64,000 nucleotides of DNA from an uncultured Oscillospiraceae bacterium (GCA_910585815.1 CAJUFJ010000009.1:8482-72481), one strand, 5' to 3'. Positions 9,801 to 18,657 are shown, numbered from the stretch's first letter. Program-made: numbers and translations. The notes: a model not told the origin generated them from the sequence alone.

Positions 9801-10208
9801 GACCAGCAGCTCAGGCAGGACCCGGCAGCTTTTCAGCTCGTCCGCCGTGGCCAGCAGGGAGGTGAGAAAGGCGGGCCGCCTGGAGGGCCGGCCGTAGACC
9901 TTCAGCTGGGAGGCCACCCCCTGCACCGCCCGGTACATCAGCAGCAGCCGCCCGCCGGGCTCCAGCTCCTCCTCTCCCAGGCCCCCGGCCCTCTGAAAAA
10001 TCCGGTTGGCCAGGCGGCTGAAGGACAGCACCTCCGCCCGCAGGTTGATGGGAGGGCCGCCGGCGGCGCACAGGGCCCGCTCGGTCTCGTGGGACATCTG
10101 CTCCGGCACCAGCAGCACCTGGGGCCGCTCCCGGCTGGCCTCACACAGCCGGTTCAGCACGGCGGTGGTCTTGCCAGTTCCGGCCCGGCCTAATATCAGT
10201 TTGAACAT
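6852..10208 (-). CDS. addB: AddB, nuclease/Chi-recognition subunit of AddAB
   Basis: An 1118-residue partner of AddA. Walker A GRAGTGKTT lies at residues 7-15. The C-terminal RecB-type nuclease core VVDYKTGRKSF is followed by the cysteine cluster CRFCDYAAAC, which with an upstream Cys (YKSCHFSYF, about residue 743) makes the 4Fe-4S staple typical of AddB. ATG 10208 has AAGGAGG six to seven bases upstream. It lies downstream of guaB past a terminator and directly abuts the B6 kinase gene. No separate promoter is obvious in the 66-bp gap, so it may depend on read-through from guaB or on a promoter inside it. Confidence 0.96.
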   Translation of the reverse strand: MFKLILGRAGTGKTTAVLNRLCEASRERPQVLLVPEQMSHETERALCAAGGPPINLRAEVLSFSRLANRIFQRAGGLGEEELEPGGRLLLMYRAVQGVASQLKVYGRPSRRPAFLTSLLATADELKSCRVLPELLVRAGEEAAGPEGDKLRDLGLIFGEYEALTAQTALDPRDRLTRAADRLRTCRWGEGMDFWLDGFTDFTPQQGELLRLLMAQAHSMTVTLTCDRLEEDEEGIFSPARRTAGALLRLARGEGISCEVEHLVTPASGKAEPLVHLERALFAQREPEPVSCGGAVELFQASTLRSEVEWTAARILQLVREGGCRFRDIGVAARSYGDYRDLVESVFGRYGVPVFSSAMTDILEKPVLALVTAALETVAGGYRYDDVFRYLKTGLTGLSQEEVDLLENYVLKWDIRGSRWTQGKDWTWHPKGYGMKWTEEDRALLALVDGVRRRVAAPLEGLRKNQDRTGRGQAVSLYTFLEDIGLPDRLKERVDLLLRRDRPALAEEYRQLWDILCGGLEQCALLLGDAPMELEEFTLLFRLVLSQYDVGTIPVSLDRVTAGETTRQTGHRVKVLFLLGADDASLPQVGTAPGLLSDDDRALLAGYGLELAQSQRDLLYREMTTIYQICARPSQRLAVSWPVQGPDGEERRPSFLVGRLGLLFHDLKPVREEDCRGSFRLEAPLPALEQAGRDRSARRALEKLPGYAGQVARLDRAAAWERGRLSRQAVDRLYGKRVAMSASRMDNYKSCHFSYFMRYGLEAEPRKPAGFTAPEYGTFVHYVLEHVLQDEMFSQTVLPGMEGDRKKELHRLTREAVDRYVAEELGGLEGQSARFQYLFRRLLRSVQAVVDNVAEELLTSQFKPISFELGFGRSKKGDKELPLPPVELTCNGVTISITGFVDRVDGWVDDSGRLNLRVVDYKTGRKSFDLTEVWNGLGLQMLLYLFTLEERGQELYGLPVEGAGVLYLPAREAVIRGSRAMSDEELRKKVDKELVRSGLVVNDRRVLDAMERQGERGYRFLPLRVTKSTGQITGEALASAEQLGRLGRHVQRVLEDICRELAGGSIAADPFWRGPEKNACRFCDYAAACHFEPGRGGDCKRWLARVSVKEFWEQLEEEH

Positions 10209-10227
10209 GGGTGCCTCCTTTTCGCCA

Positions 10228-10263
10228 CAAAAAGCGGGCCGTGCCGGTCATTGGCACGGCCCG
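10228..10263 (-). terminator. guaB terminator
   Basis: CGGGCCGTGCC (10235-10245) and GGCACGGCCCG (10253-10263) form an 11-bp perfect stem; on the minus strand it is followed by CTTTTTG. It lies 11 bases past the guaB stop and just before the addB Shine-Dalgarno. Confidence 0.9.
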
Positions 10264-10274
10264 ATTGGCTGTCC

Positions 10275-11750
10275 TCAGTTGGGGCTGATGGTGTAGTTGG
10301 GGGCTTCCTTGGTGATGTAGATATCGTGGGGGTGGGACTCCTTCAGGCCGGCGGCGGTGATCTGCATAAACTGGGCCTTGGTGTGCAGCTCACCGATGTT
10401 GTGGCAGCCGGTGTAGCCCATGCCGGCCCGCAGGCCGCCCATCAGCTGGTAGATGGTCTCGCCCACTGCTCCCTTGTAGGGGACCCGGCCCTCCACGCCC
10501 TCGGGCACCAGCTTCTTGTTGGACTCCTGGAAGTAGCGGTCCTTAGAGCCCCGGTTCATGGCGGCCAGGGAGCCCATGCCCCGGTAGACCTTGAACTGGC
10601 GGCCCTGGAAAATCTCGGTGTCGCCGGGGGACTCCTCACAGCCGGCCAGCAGGGAGCCCAGCATGACCACGTCGCCGCCGGCGGCAATGGCCTTGGCGAT
10701 GTCGCCGGAGAACTTCACGCCGCCGTCGGCCACAATGGGGATGTCGTACTCGGCGGCCACCTGGGCGGCGTCGTAGATGGCGGTGATCTGGGGCACGCCG
10801 ATGCCGGCCACCACCCGGGTGGTGCAGATGGAGCCGGGGCCGATGCCGATTTTCACGCAGTCCGCCCCCGCCTCGATAAGGTCGCGGCAGCCGGCGGCGG
10901 TGGCCACGTTGCCGGCAATCAACTGCACGTCGGGGTACAGGGCCTTGATGCGCTTCACGGTCTCCAGCACGTTCTGGGTGTGGCCGTGGGCGGAGTCCAG
11001 GGTAAGCACGTCGGCCCCCGCGTCGGTGAGGGCGGCCACCCGGTCCAGCACGTCGGCGGTGGCGCCGATGGCGGCGCCCACCAGCAGGCGGCCCTTCTCG
11101 TCACGGGCGGAGTTGGGATAGACCTCCGCCTTCTCAATGTCCTTGATGGTGATAAGGCCCTTGAGCCGGCCCTCCTCGTCCACGATGGGCAGCTTCTCGA
11201 TTTTGTGCTGGCGGAGAATCTCCTTGGCCTGGGCCAGGGTGGTGCCCTCGGGGGCGGTGACCAGATTCTCCTTGGTCATCACGTTGTCGATGAGCTGGTT
11301 CATGTCGGTTTCAAACTTCATGTCCCGGTTGGTGATAATGCCGATCAGCTTGCCATTGTCGCAGATGGGCACGCCGGAGATGCGGAACTTGGCCATCAGG
11401 TCGTCGGCCTCCTGGAGGGTGTGGCCGGGGGCCAGCCAGAAGGGGTTGGTGATAACGCCGTTCTCCGACCGCTTCACCATGTCCACCTGTTCGGCCTGCT
11501 GGCTGATGGACATATTTTTGTGGATGATGCCGATGCCGCCCTCCCGGGCGATGGCGATGGCCATGCGGTACTCGGTGACGGTGTCCATGGCCGCGCTCAT
11601 GAGGGGGATGTTGAGATGTATTTTTTTTGTCAGCCGGGTGCGAAGGTCAATGTCGGCGGGCAGCACGTCGCTGGCCGCGGGGATCAACAGTACGTCGTCA
11701 AAGGTGAGACCCTGCTTTACAAACTTCTGGGCGGCGTCTTGATTCACCAT
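10275..11750 (-). CDS. guaB: IMP dehydrogenase
   Basis: A 491-residue IMP dehydrogenase: NAD-dependent oxidation of IMP to XMP, the committed step of GMP synthesis. The catalytic-cysteine loop GIGPGSICTTR (about residue 309), GGVKFSGDIAKA and the two CBS (Bateman) domains between about residues 95 and 205 are clear. The frame runs to 11810, but ATG 11750 (MVNQDAAQKFVKQGLTFDDVL) has AAGGAG at the right distance and gives the normal length. Its own sigma-A promoter is at 11782-11810 and its terminator at 10228-10263. Confidence 0.97.
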   Translation of the reverse strand: MVNQDAAQKFVKQGLTFDDVLLIPAASDVLPADIDLRTRLTKKIHLNIPLMSAAMDTVTEYRMAIAIAREGGIGIIHKNMSISQQAEQVDMVKRSENGVITNPFWLAPGHTLQEADDLMAKFRISGVPICDNGKLIGIITNRDMKFETDMNQLIDNVMTKENLVTAPEGTTLAQAKEILRQHKIEKLPIVDEEGRLKGLITIKDIEKAEVYPNSARDEKGRLLVGAAIGATADVLDRVAALTDAGADVLTLDSAHGHTQNVLETVKRIKALYPDVQLIAGNVATAAGCRDLIEAGADCVKIGIGPGSICTTRVVAGIGVPQITAIYDAAQVAAEYDIPIVADGGVKFSGDIAKAIAAGGDVVMLGSLLAGCEESPGDTEIFQGRQFKVYRGMGSLAAMNRGSKDRYFQESNKKLVPEGVEGRVPYKGAVGETIYQLMGGLRAGMGYTGCHNIGELHTKAQFMQITAAGLKESHPHDIYITKEAPNYTISPN

Positions 11751-11781
11751 AATTCCACGTCTCCTTTTCGATATTTTATCT

Positions 11782-11810
11782 ATTGTACCTTGTGCCTTGG
11801 GGCTTGTCAA
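11782..11810 (-). promoter_or_regulatory. guaB sigma-A promoter
   Basis: On the minus strand: TTGACA (11810-11805), a 17-base spacer, TACAAT (11787-11782). The predicted start is about 25 bases before the guaB ATG. No purine or guanine riboswitch is visible in this short leader. Confidence 0.85.
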
Positions 11811-11905
11811 GGCGGATGTTTATCAACAGAACACAAATCAGTTGTAATTTGTTATAGATAACCACTATTTTTTAAAAACAACCACAATGTACTTTTTGCA
11901 GAATA

Positions 11906-12796
11906 TTAGTCGCTTTTGTCTCCCCCACGTTGGAATGACTTTTTTTCCTTCCATACTTTATTTTTTCCATAGCGTTGGCCATGTGGCTTCACTATATGTT
12001 TGCGAGGAGACGCACGAGAGGATTTCTCTGGCCCTTCAGAAAGAGATTCATCAGAAAAATCATCTTCTTCAAAATCTTCTTCAGAATTTTCTTCCTCATA
12101 AGTAATTCCCTCGTCATCTTCATCGGTAGATGATGAGTAGTCACTACTACTTGACTTTCTCATAGCATATATTGCTATTGCTCCTTCTGCTACTGCTCCT
12201 ATAATTTCTTTATGTTCAACAGTAAATTTTACAACCTCACTAGCCTTATCTTTTATCATTTGTGCGACTTTTTGGGCTTTAGGTACAGCTGTTTTTATTT
12301 TGGCAGATACATTACTTTTGTTCTTTATATGACTCGAAATAACGTCACTTTTTTTCACTCTATTATCAGATTTCTCTATACTTTCATTCACATCCTCAAC
12401 ATTACTGCCGATATGTACCATTGGATTACTCAATTTAATAATTTCGCAAGGTTCATACCTGTTTGAGCCAAAATCCTTTGTTTCCCCAGTGTATGGATTA
12501 AAGAAACCATTAGTCGGATTCTGAAAATTTCTGTTATGGGCAGAAAAATGTTCTGCCCTTGTAAGAAATTGAATGTTTCCAGAGTCGCCTTGATATTCTG
12601 GAAAGTTTTCTGCACTTTTCATATGATGGCCTTCAAAAGCCTTCCCATTATCATCATACGCTTTTCCTTTATCAAGAATATCCCGTTGCTGTTCAGGTGT
12701 CCAATCTCGAGTCCCTTTTCCCTCACGAACTAACTGTTGTTCATTTGACCATGCCGCTGCAATCGCTTTATTCGCTTGAGATGTTCGTCTTGACAT
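11906..12796 (-). CDS. HNH nuclease toxin with N-terminal catalytic domain
   Basis: A 296-residue protein. Residues 1-110 match the HNH nuclease module seen at the C-terminus of polymorphic toxins: WTPEQQRDIL, FEGHHMKSAENFPEY, GNIQFLTRAEHFSAHNRNF, NPTNGFFNPYTGE, with the GHH and EH..AH histidines in place. Then come a Lys/Ser-rich linker, a hydrophobic stretch (EIIGAVAEGAIAIYAM, about 195-212), a very acidic Ser/Glu/Asp block (about 215-260) and a basic tail. There is no secretion leader or repeat scaffold, and the nuclease domain is at the N-terminus, the reverse of the classical order. It starts four bases after the immunity gene, and the region is strongly AT-rich, suggesting acquisition. 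Its target nucleic acid is unknown. Confidence 0.75.
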   Translation of the reverse strand: MSRRTSQANKAIAAAWSNEQQLVREGKGTRDWTPEQQRDILDKGKAYDDNGKAFEGHHMKSAENFPEYQGDSGNIQFLTRAEHFSAHNRNFQNPTNGFFNPYTGETKDFGSNRYEPCEIIKLSNPMVHIGSNVEDVNESIEKSDNRVKKSDVISSHIKNKSNVSAKIKTAVPKAQKVAQMIKDKASEVVKFTVEHKEIIGAVAEGAIAIYAMRKSSSSDYSSSTDEDDEGITYEEENSEEDFEEDDFSDESLSEGPEKSSRASPRKHIVKPHGQRYGKNKVWKEKKSFQRGGDKSD

Positions 12797-12800
12797 AGAA

Positions 12801-13226
12801 TCAGTCTCCTATTCCAAGTAACTCATAGAGGTCATTTAAAAAAGAGAAAAAGTCTGAATATACTTCATCGCTTTCGATTCTTCCAGCTTCGTGATTATAA
12901 ATAGAAATTTGTTCTCCTGACTTTTTACATAATATTGGGTCACCAGAAGATAGTGCACCAATAACAATGTAGGTAGTATCAGGCCTGTCGTCATCATCTA
13001 CGTTTATAAGTGGCTTATGTGCCACACCGTATAACTGGATTCCAGCAGGTAAGAAACATTCACCTCCATCTGTAAAAAGCAACCATTCTTTGAATTTCAA
13101 TGGCAAATTAACTTCATGTTCTTTTTCAAATATCAGAATTTGTTCTTTTGTTGCCCTTTTCGGAAAATTCATTTTCCCTTGCTTTTTTAGTCGATTGACA
13201 ATACTCCTTAACTCATTCGAAATCAT
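12801..13226 (-). CDS. SUKH (SMI1/KNR4) family immunity protein
   Basis: A 141-residue acidic protein with SMI1/KNR4-fold hallmarks: an N-terminal helix, FPKRATKEQILIFEKEHEVNLP, LKFKEWLLFTDGGECF and the C-terminal FFSFLNDLYELL. SUKH proteins are the commonest immunity partners of HNH-type toxins. The order (immunity gene first, then the toxin gene four bases later, with the toxin AGGAG inside the end of this gene) would let the protector be made first. ATG 13226 has AAAGGG eight bases upstream. It lies 39 bases after the thioesterase gene on the same strand and may share its transcript. Confidence 0.85.
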   Translation of the reverse strand: MISNELRSIVNRLKKQGKMNFPKRATKEQILIFEKEHEVNLPLKFKEWLLFTDGGECFLPAGIQLYGVAHKPLINVDDDDRPDTTYIVIGALSSGDPILCKKSGEQISIYNHEAGRIESDEVYSDFFSFLNDLYELLGIGD

Positions 13227-13265
13227 AGATTTTACCCTTTCGAAAAAATGATTTATTGTTCTATA

Positions 13266-14009
13266 TCAACCCAGCGTCTCCCCAAAATACAGCGCCGTCT
13301 CAAACCGGGGCTTGCCCTGCGCGTCGATGCCCCGGACAAACCGGCTGTCTCCCAGGCCGCTGGCCTGGATTGTGAGCACCTCGCCGGGGCGGCACTCGGC
13401 CAGGTAGCCGATGCGCAGCTCGGCCAGGTAGCAGTCCCGGGGCAGATTTTCCATCCCCACCGCGTCGCAGGCGAAGTCGGCGTAGCGGGTGTTGTTTACA
13501 TGGCCGTTGAGGTCGGAGTCGCTGTACCGCATGGGGCGGCGCTCCACGTCCACCAAATCGCCGGGCTGGCGGAGCTTGGCCAGGGTCACCGACTTGCACA
13601 GCGCCCCGCCGCCGGTGCCCTCCAGCTCCGGGATGGCGCTCAGGCGCACCAGCTTGTGGCTGTTCACGTCGGCCAGCACCCAGGCGGACACCGACTCCCC
13701 CACCGGCTGGCCGTTGGCCAGGATGTCGTAGTCCCGGTACATGATGGCCCCCTTGCCGCCCCGGTGCCAGGTGCGTATGGTCAGCTTGTCCTCATACCCC
13801 ATTGGCCGGGACAGCCGGTACCAGGACCGGGCCAGCATCCAAAAGACCCCGTACCGCTCCACCAGGGTTTCCCGGGAGAAGCCCCCGTCCTCCGCCGCCA
13901 GGGTGGCGGCGTTTTGCAGGTGGTTCAGCAGGGCGGACGCCTTGCACTGGCCCCGGCCGTCCACATCCAGGCCGTTTAAACGGATCTCGTACTCAAAAAA
14001 CATGCTCAT
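13266..14009 (-). CDS. Acyl-ACP thioesterase (FatA/FatB-like)
   Basis: A 247-residue double hot-dog protein of the acyl-ACP thioesterase family, which releases fatty acids from acyl carrier protein. The N-terminal hot dog (RGQCKASALLNHLQNAATLAAEDGGFS) and the second one (MRYSDSDLNGHVNNTRYADFACDAV, with the Asn/His catalytic pattern) are both visible. ATG 14009 overlaps the TGA of the CpXC gene (ATGA), indicating translational coupling; a second ATG at 14003 is possible. In gut clostridia such enzymes are thought to set free fatty acid pools; chain-length preference cannot be told from sequence. Confidence 0.88.
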   Translation of the reverse strand: MSMFFEYEIRLNGLDVDGRGQCKASALLNHLQNAATLAAEDGGFSRETLVERYGVFWMLARSWYRLSRPMGYEDKLTIRTWHRGGKGAIMYRDYDILANGQPVGESVSAWVLADVNSHKLVRLSAIPELEGTGGGALCKSVTLAKLRQPGDLVDVERRPMRYSDSDLNGHVNNTRYADFACDAVGMENLPRDCYLAELRIGYLAECRPGEVLTIQASGLGDSRFVRGIDAQGKPRFETALYFGETLG

Positions 14010-14617
14010 TTTTCCTTGCCTCGAATCAGTATTGAAGTTTTGCAGCACAGGTCGTCAATGTCGTCGGCGGTGGCGGCGGGAATGCGGTACTTGCCGCCGC
14101 AGTCCTGGCAGTACAGGTCCACCGAGCTGAAATGCACGTCGAAGGCCCATTTTTTGCTGCCGCAGGTACAGGAGACGCCCCCCCGGGCGGCGATGTCCCG
14201 CAGCTCGGCCAGAATCTCCTCCATGACGATCTCGTCCAGAAAGGCCCCGTTGTCGGCGGCGTCCTCTCCCAGCTTGTCCATTGCCTGCTCCAGCCGGGCG
14301 GTGGCGGCGTAGACCGGGCCCTCCTCCCCCACGTAGCAGCAGTCCAGCCCGGAGGCGGCGCAGGAGAAGGCCAGCGCCCTCTCCCGGATGAAAGCCCGGG
14401 AGGAGCAGGACACCGTGTGTTCCCGGCCGCAGAACAGGCAGGGCACCGTCAGCTGCACCCGGTTGGGCTTGAACTCCACCAGCAGCTCCGACTTGCCGCA
14501 GGGGCACTTGATGTGGGCCGGGGCCGCCGCCAGGGAGAACAGGTCCCGCTCCACAATCACCGACTGGGCGCAGTGAGGGCAGATGTAGGACAAAAACCGC
14601 TTTGTCTCTTGTACCAT
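14006..14617 (-). CDS. CpXC-domain zinc-ribbon protein
   Basis: A 203-residue cytoplasmic protein beginning MVQETKRFLSYICPHCAQS. It has a CpXC-type four-cysteine cluster (CPHC, later CPCG), a second cysteine pair (CLFCGREH) and a C-terminal zinc ribbon (CTCGSKKW, CQDCGGKY), so it probably binds two or more zinc ions. Function unknown. A longer open frame runs through the upstream repeat, but ATG 14617 has AAAGGAG eight bases away and follows a good promoter at 14654-14682. It is translationally coupled to the thioesterase gene. Confidence 0.8.
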   Translation of the reverse strand: MVQETKRFLSYICPHCAQSVIVERDLFSLAAAPAHIKCPCGKSELLVEFKPNRVQLTVPCLFCGREHTVSCSSRAFIRERALAFSCAASGLDCCYVGEEGPVYAATARLEQAMDKLGEDAADNGAFLDEIVMEEILAELRDIAARGGVSCTCGSKKWAFDVHFSSVDLYCQDCGGKYRIPAATADDIDDLCCKTSILIRGKEK

Positions 14618-14653
14618 GTTGGGTCGCTCCTTTGGCGTTTTCTTATGGGGTAT

Positions 14654-14682
14654 ATTATAGCGCAGTTTTCCATAAAAAACAA
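14654..14682 (-). promoter_or_regulatory. Promoter of the CpXC-thioesterase unit
   Basis: Minus strand: TTGTTT (14682-14677), 17 bases, TATAAT (14659-14654). The predicted start is about 30 bases before the ATG. Confidence 0.8.
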
Positions 14683-14691
14683 GACGGCAAA

Positions 14692-14917
14692 CCACCGTCC
14701 CCCGCAGGGCAAGGCCCCTTTTGAAAGGGGCTGTCAGCCGCAGGCTGACTGAGGATTGCGTTTTGCGAAGCAAAACATACGCAGTAAACCCAAGTTTGCA
14801 AAGCTTTGTTTGCTTCGCACATTTTGGCTTCGCCAAAATACAATCCTCCGCCCCAGTGTGCCCACTGGGGCACCTCCTTTCAAAAGGAGGCTTTTCCGCC
14901 TGCGGGCGGGACGGTGG
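14692..14917. repeat. Palindromic element family B, copy 2 (most complete)
   Basis: About 226 bp with recognisable ends: CCACCGTCCC.CCGCAGG at 14692 and its inverted copy ending at 14917. Inward of each end are two hairpins (CCCCTTTT/AAAAGGGG then GTCAGCC/GGCTGAC on the left; CCTCCTTT/AAAGGAGG then CCCCAGT/ACTGGGG on the right) and the tag TGAGGATTG/CAATCCTCC. The core contains GTTTTGC/GCAAAAC and TTTTGGC/GCCAAAA palindromes. It occupies the 14683-14930 gap; no gene is present there. Confidence 0.85.
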
Positions 14918-14930
14918 AGATAAACATAAA

Positions 14931-14959
14931 CGGCGGGCGACCTGTCCGGTCGTCCGCCG
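14931..14959 (-). terminator. Terminator-like hairpin after the first stalk-domain gene
   Basis: CGGCGGGCGACC and GGTCGTCCGCCG form a long stem 14 bases after the stop. The T tract is poor (TTTATGTTTA), unlike the nearly identical hairpin after the second paralogue. Confidence 0.65.
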
Positions 14960-14972
14960 CGTGGGGGTTCGC

Positions 14973-15974
14973 TTATTCGCTGTAGGGCTTGCTGGTCTCG
15001 ATGTACATGCCACGGTCCACGCTCCAGCCCACGTAGAAGTTCAGGGCCTTGCCCAGGTCGCGGAGCTTAAAGTAGTTGGAGCCGTTAATCTTATAGACCT
15101 CGGCGGTGATTTTCTCGCCGTTTACATAAATAGCGTCGTTGCTGGGGTCGGCGGTCTGGCTGCTGCCGGTTGCGGCTCCTGCCAGGTCGCCGGACTGCTT
15201 GTCATATCCCTGCCCGGTGGTGGCGGTGACGGCGTTCTTCGTGCCGTCGTAGCCTACGGCGAACTGCTTTTCCGTGCCGTTCAGCAGAGCGGCAACGTCG
15301 CGGATTTTGAAGTAGTTGCTGTCGCCGATCTTATACACCGTGGGGTTGGCCGCCGCGCCGTTGACCTCCAGTTTGTCGTTGGTGGGGGAGGCGGTGGTTC
15401 CGGCGGGCTGCTGGGGCTGGCTGGGCGTGGTGGGCTGGCCGGACTTGTCGGGACCAGGCGTCCCGAAAATATCGCTGTCAGGACCCGGGACACCCCTGTG
15501 CTTCGGCTCGATCTTCGCAAAGTCGCTCTCGCACATCCAGCAATAGCTATTCCCGCCAAAGCCGGGGACTAAAAGCATGTAGATAACCCCATCTTCGGCT
15601 GTTCCAGCAGGTTCTGCTGTCCGCGTCATGGTGGACATATCCCCGCCCTGGCTAATCGGTCCACTATCCATCCAAAACACACCCATCTCAGGGGAATACC
15701 CATAGACGTTCTCCGCAACTCCGTGCTGGACAGCATGCTCGCTGCGACCTATGCTCACAGTAGAGCCGTCCTCCACCACATAGACCGCAAAGAACGATTT
15801 TCCATCTCCCGAATCTAAATATTCGGTGCGCAGATAGCCGTCAAAGGTGATGTTTAACGGTTCCCCGGGAGCCGATGCGACGGTGGTACCGACTGCTGCA
15901 AATGCGGGGATGGCCATTGCCAGGGATAGTGCCAATGCCAAGGTCAGGGAAAACGCTTTTTTCAGTCTTCTCAT
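14973..15974 (-). CDS. Secreted stalk-domain protein, paralogue 1
   Basis: A 333-residue exported protein: signal peptide 1-26 (lysines, hydrophobic core, AFA cleavage site), a unique region 27-175, a Pro/Thr/Gln-rich linker, then 138 residues (196-333) with two stalk-domain repeats of the type also called copper amine oxidase N-terminal-like (VYKIGDSNYFKIRDVAALL and VYKINGSNYFKLRDLGKAL). These repeats are found in Gram-positive surface proteins and are not enzymes. The last 138 residues match the paralogue at 17734-18552 at 132 positions, while the N-terminal regions are unrelated. No cell-wall sorting signal. Its leader holds duplicated palindromes (16008-16081). Confidence 0.82.
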   Translation of the reverse strand: MRRLKKAFSLTLALALSLAMAIPAFAAVGTTVASAPGEPLNITFDGYLRTEYLDSGDGKSFFAVYVVEDGSTVSIGRSEHAVQHGVAENVYGYSPEMGVFWMDSGPISQGGDMSTMTRTAEPAGTAEDGVIYMLLVPGFGGNSYCWMCESDFAKIEPKHRGVPGPDSDIFGTPGPDKSGQPTTPSQPQQPAGTTASPTNDKLEVNGAAANPTVYKIGDSNYFKIRDVAALLNGTEKQFAVGYDGTKNAVTATTGQGYDKQSGDLAGAATGSSQTADPSNDAIYVNGEKITAEVYKINGSNYFKLRDLGKALNFYVGWSVDRGMYIETSKPYSE

Positions 15975-16007
15975 GGTTTATACCTCTTTTCTCTTTTTGA
16001 GCACCTT

Positions 16008-16081
16008 AGCCTTTGCATTGCAAAGGCTAGAAGGGTACCCTTCTAGCCTTTGCATTGCAAAGGCTAGAAGGGTACCCTTCT
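16008..16081. repeat. Tandem duplicated double palindrome in the leader of paralogue 1
   Basis: A 37-bp unit, repeated exactly (16008-16044 and 16045-16081). Each unit is a 21-bp palindrome (arms AGCCTTTGCA/TGCAAAGGCT around one base) joined to the 16-bp perfect palindrome AGAAGGGTACCCTTCT. By the promoter at 16089-16117 the transcript would begin at the edge of this block, so the mRNA would start with four stacked hairpins about 33 bases before the start codon. A single copy is at 18586-18622. Confidence 0.9.
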
Positions 16082-16088
16082 GTGCTGT

Positions 16089-16117
16089 ATTATAACATGG
16101 TTTTTCAAAAGCTGCAA
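16089..16117 (-). promoter_or_regulatory. Promoter of stalk-domain paralogue 1
   Basis: Minus strand: TTGCAG (16117-16112), 17 bases, TATAAT (16094-16089). The predicted start falls at the edge of the duplicated palindromes. Confidence 0.8.
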
Positions 16118-16139
16118 GGATAAAAATGGAATCTGCCTG

Positions 16140-17624
<1,485 letters not shown>

Positions 17625-17653
17625 AAATGTTCCCCTTTTCTTTGGTTTTCCTT

Positions 17654-17682
17654 ATTATACCGCCGTTCCGGGGAAAAAACAA
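17654..17682 (-). promoter_or_regulatory. glpK promoter
   Basis: Minus strand: TTGTTT (17682-17677), 17 bases, TATAAT (17659-17654), about 30 bases before the ATG. No obvious catabolite-responsive element nearby. Confidence 0.8.
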
Positions 17683-17684
17683 GG

Positions 17685-17722
17685 ATTGAAAAACGGCGGG
17701 CGACCTGTCCGGTCACCCGCCG
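17685..17722 (-). terminator. Terminator after the second stalk-domain gene
   Basis: CGGCGGG..ACC and GGT..CCCGCCG stem (17694-17722), followed on the minus strand by TTTTTCAAT. Near copy of 14931-14959, showing that the duplicated segment includes the 3' flank. Confidence 0.85.
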
Positions 17723-17733
17723 CGTGGGGTTGC

Positions 17734-18552
17734 TTATTCGCTGTAGGGCTTGTTGGTCTCGATGTACATACCGCGGTCCGCGCTCCAGCCCACGTAGAAG
17801 TTCAGGGCCTTGCCCAGGTCGCGGAGCTTGAAGTAGTTGGAGCCGTTGATCTTGTAGACCTCGGCGGTGATTTTTTCGCCATTTACATAAATAGCGTCGT
17901 TACTGGGGTCGGCGGTCTGACTGCCGCCGGTGGCGGCCCCTGCCAGGTCGCCGGACTGCTTGTCATATCCCTGTCCGGTGGTGGCGGTGACGGCGTTCTT
18001 TGTGCCGTCGTAGCCCACGGCGAACTGCTTTTCCGTGCCGTTCAGCAGAGCGGCCACGTCTCGGATTTTGAAGTAGTTGCTGCCGTTAATCTTATACACG
18101 GTGGGGTTGGCGGCTGTGCCGTTGACCTCCAGTTTGTCATTGGTGGGAGAGGCCGTCTCCCCCGCCGGCTGCTGGGGCTGGGTTGGGGCAGTAGAGTCGT
18201 TGAACGTGACAGAAACTCCTAGACCAGTAATAACATTGTCCCAAAATTCTTTGAATTCATCAGTTATAATAATTCCCGGCCCAACACTGATTGAGATAGT
18301 GTCATTGCCAAAAATATAGTCAGTACCATCGACAATAAAGCCTGCGTAATCGAGACTACGAAAGCCTGCCTCCATGTGCCTCCCCCTAAGGGTCCCTGTT
18401 CCGGTATAACTAAGCGAACCGTTCGAATAAGCGGTAATGGTGAAACCCTCATAGTTTTCCGTATAAGATTCCACCGCAAAAGCGGAAATGGTTAGACCTA
18501 GGCACATTACCAGGGCTAGCACAAGGGAAAATACTTTTCTCAGTTTTCTCAT
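17734..18552 (-). CDS. Secreted stalk-domain protein, paralogue 2
   Basis: A 272-residue exported protein with a signal peptide (1-26, ending ISAFA), a unique region of about 100 residues and a short Gln/Pro linker. The same two-repeat stalk module (135-272) as paralogue 1 follows, with six substitutions in 138 residues. Leader sequence, palindromic hairpins and 3' terminator are also shared, so the two genes are one duplication with replaced or diverged middle parts. Function unknown; surface or cell-envelope location is inferred from the signal peptide and family. Confidence 0.82.
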   Translation of the reverse strand: MRKLRKVFSLVLALVMCLGLTISAFAVESYTENYEGFTITAYSNGSLSYTGTGTLRGRHMEAGFRSLDYAGFIVDGTDYIFGNDTISISVGPGIIITDEFKEFWDNVITGLGVSVTFNDSTAPTQPQQPAGETASPTNDKLEVNGTAANPTVYKINGSNYFKIRDVAALLNGTEKQFAVGYDGTKNAVTATTGQGYDKQSGDLAGAATGGSQTADPSNDAIYVNGEKITAEVYKINGSNYFKLRDLGKALNFYVGWSADRGMYIETNKPYSE

Positions 18553-18585
18553 AGTTTATACCCCTTTTCTCTTTTTGAGCACCTT

Positions 18586-18622
18586 AGCCTTTGCATTGCA
18601 AAGGCTAGAAGGGTACCCTTCT
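18586..18622. repeat. Single double-palindrome unit in the leader of paralogue 2
   Basis: The same 37-bp unit as at 16008-16081, present once: 21-bp palindrome 18586-18606 and AGAAGGGTACCCTTCT 18607-18622. Confidence 0.9.
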
Positions 18623-18628
18623 TCGCTT

Positions 18629-18657
18629 ATCATACCACAGTCAGCCGACGATTGCAA
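18629..18657 (-). promoter_or_regulatory. Promoter of stalk-domain paralogue 2
   Basis: Minus strand: TTGCAA (18657-18652), 17 bases, TATGAT (18634-18629). Transcription would begin at the palindrome, as in paralogue 1. Confidence 0.75.

Noticed and set aside
14973..15974. Copper amine oxidase
   Set aside because: The matching repeats are the non-catalytic stalk domain that shares the family name; no catalytic domain is present.
16008..16081. Possible CRISPR array
   Set aside because: Only two units, directly abutting with no spacers; each is a pair of palindromes in an mRNA leader, and no cas gene is present.
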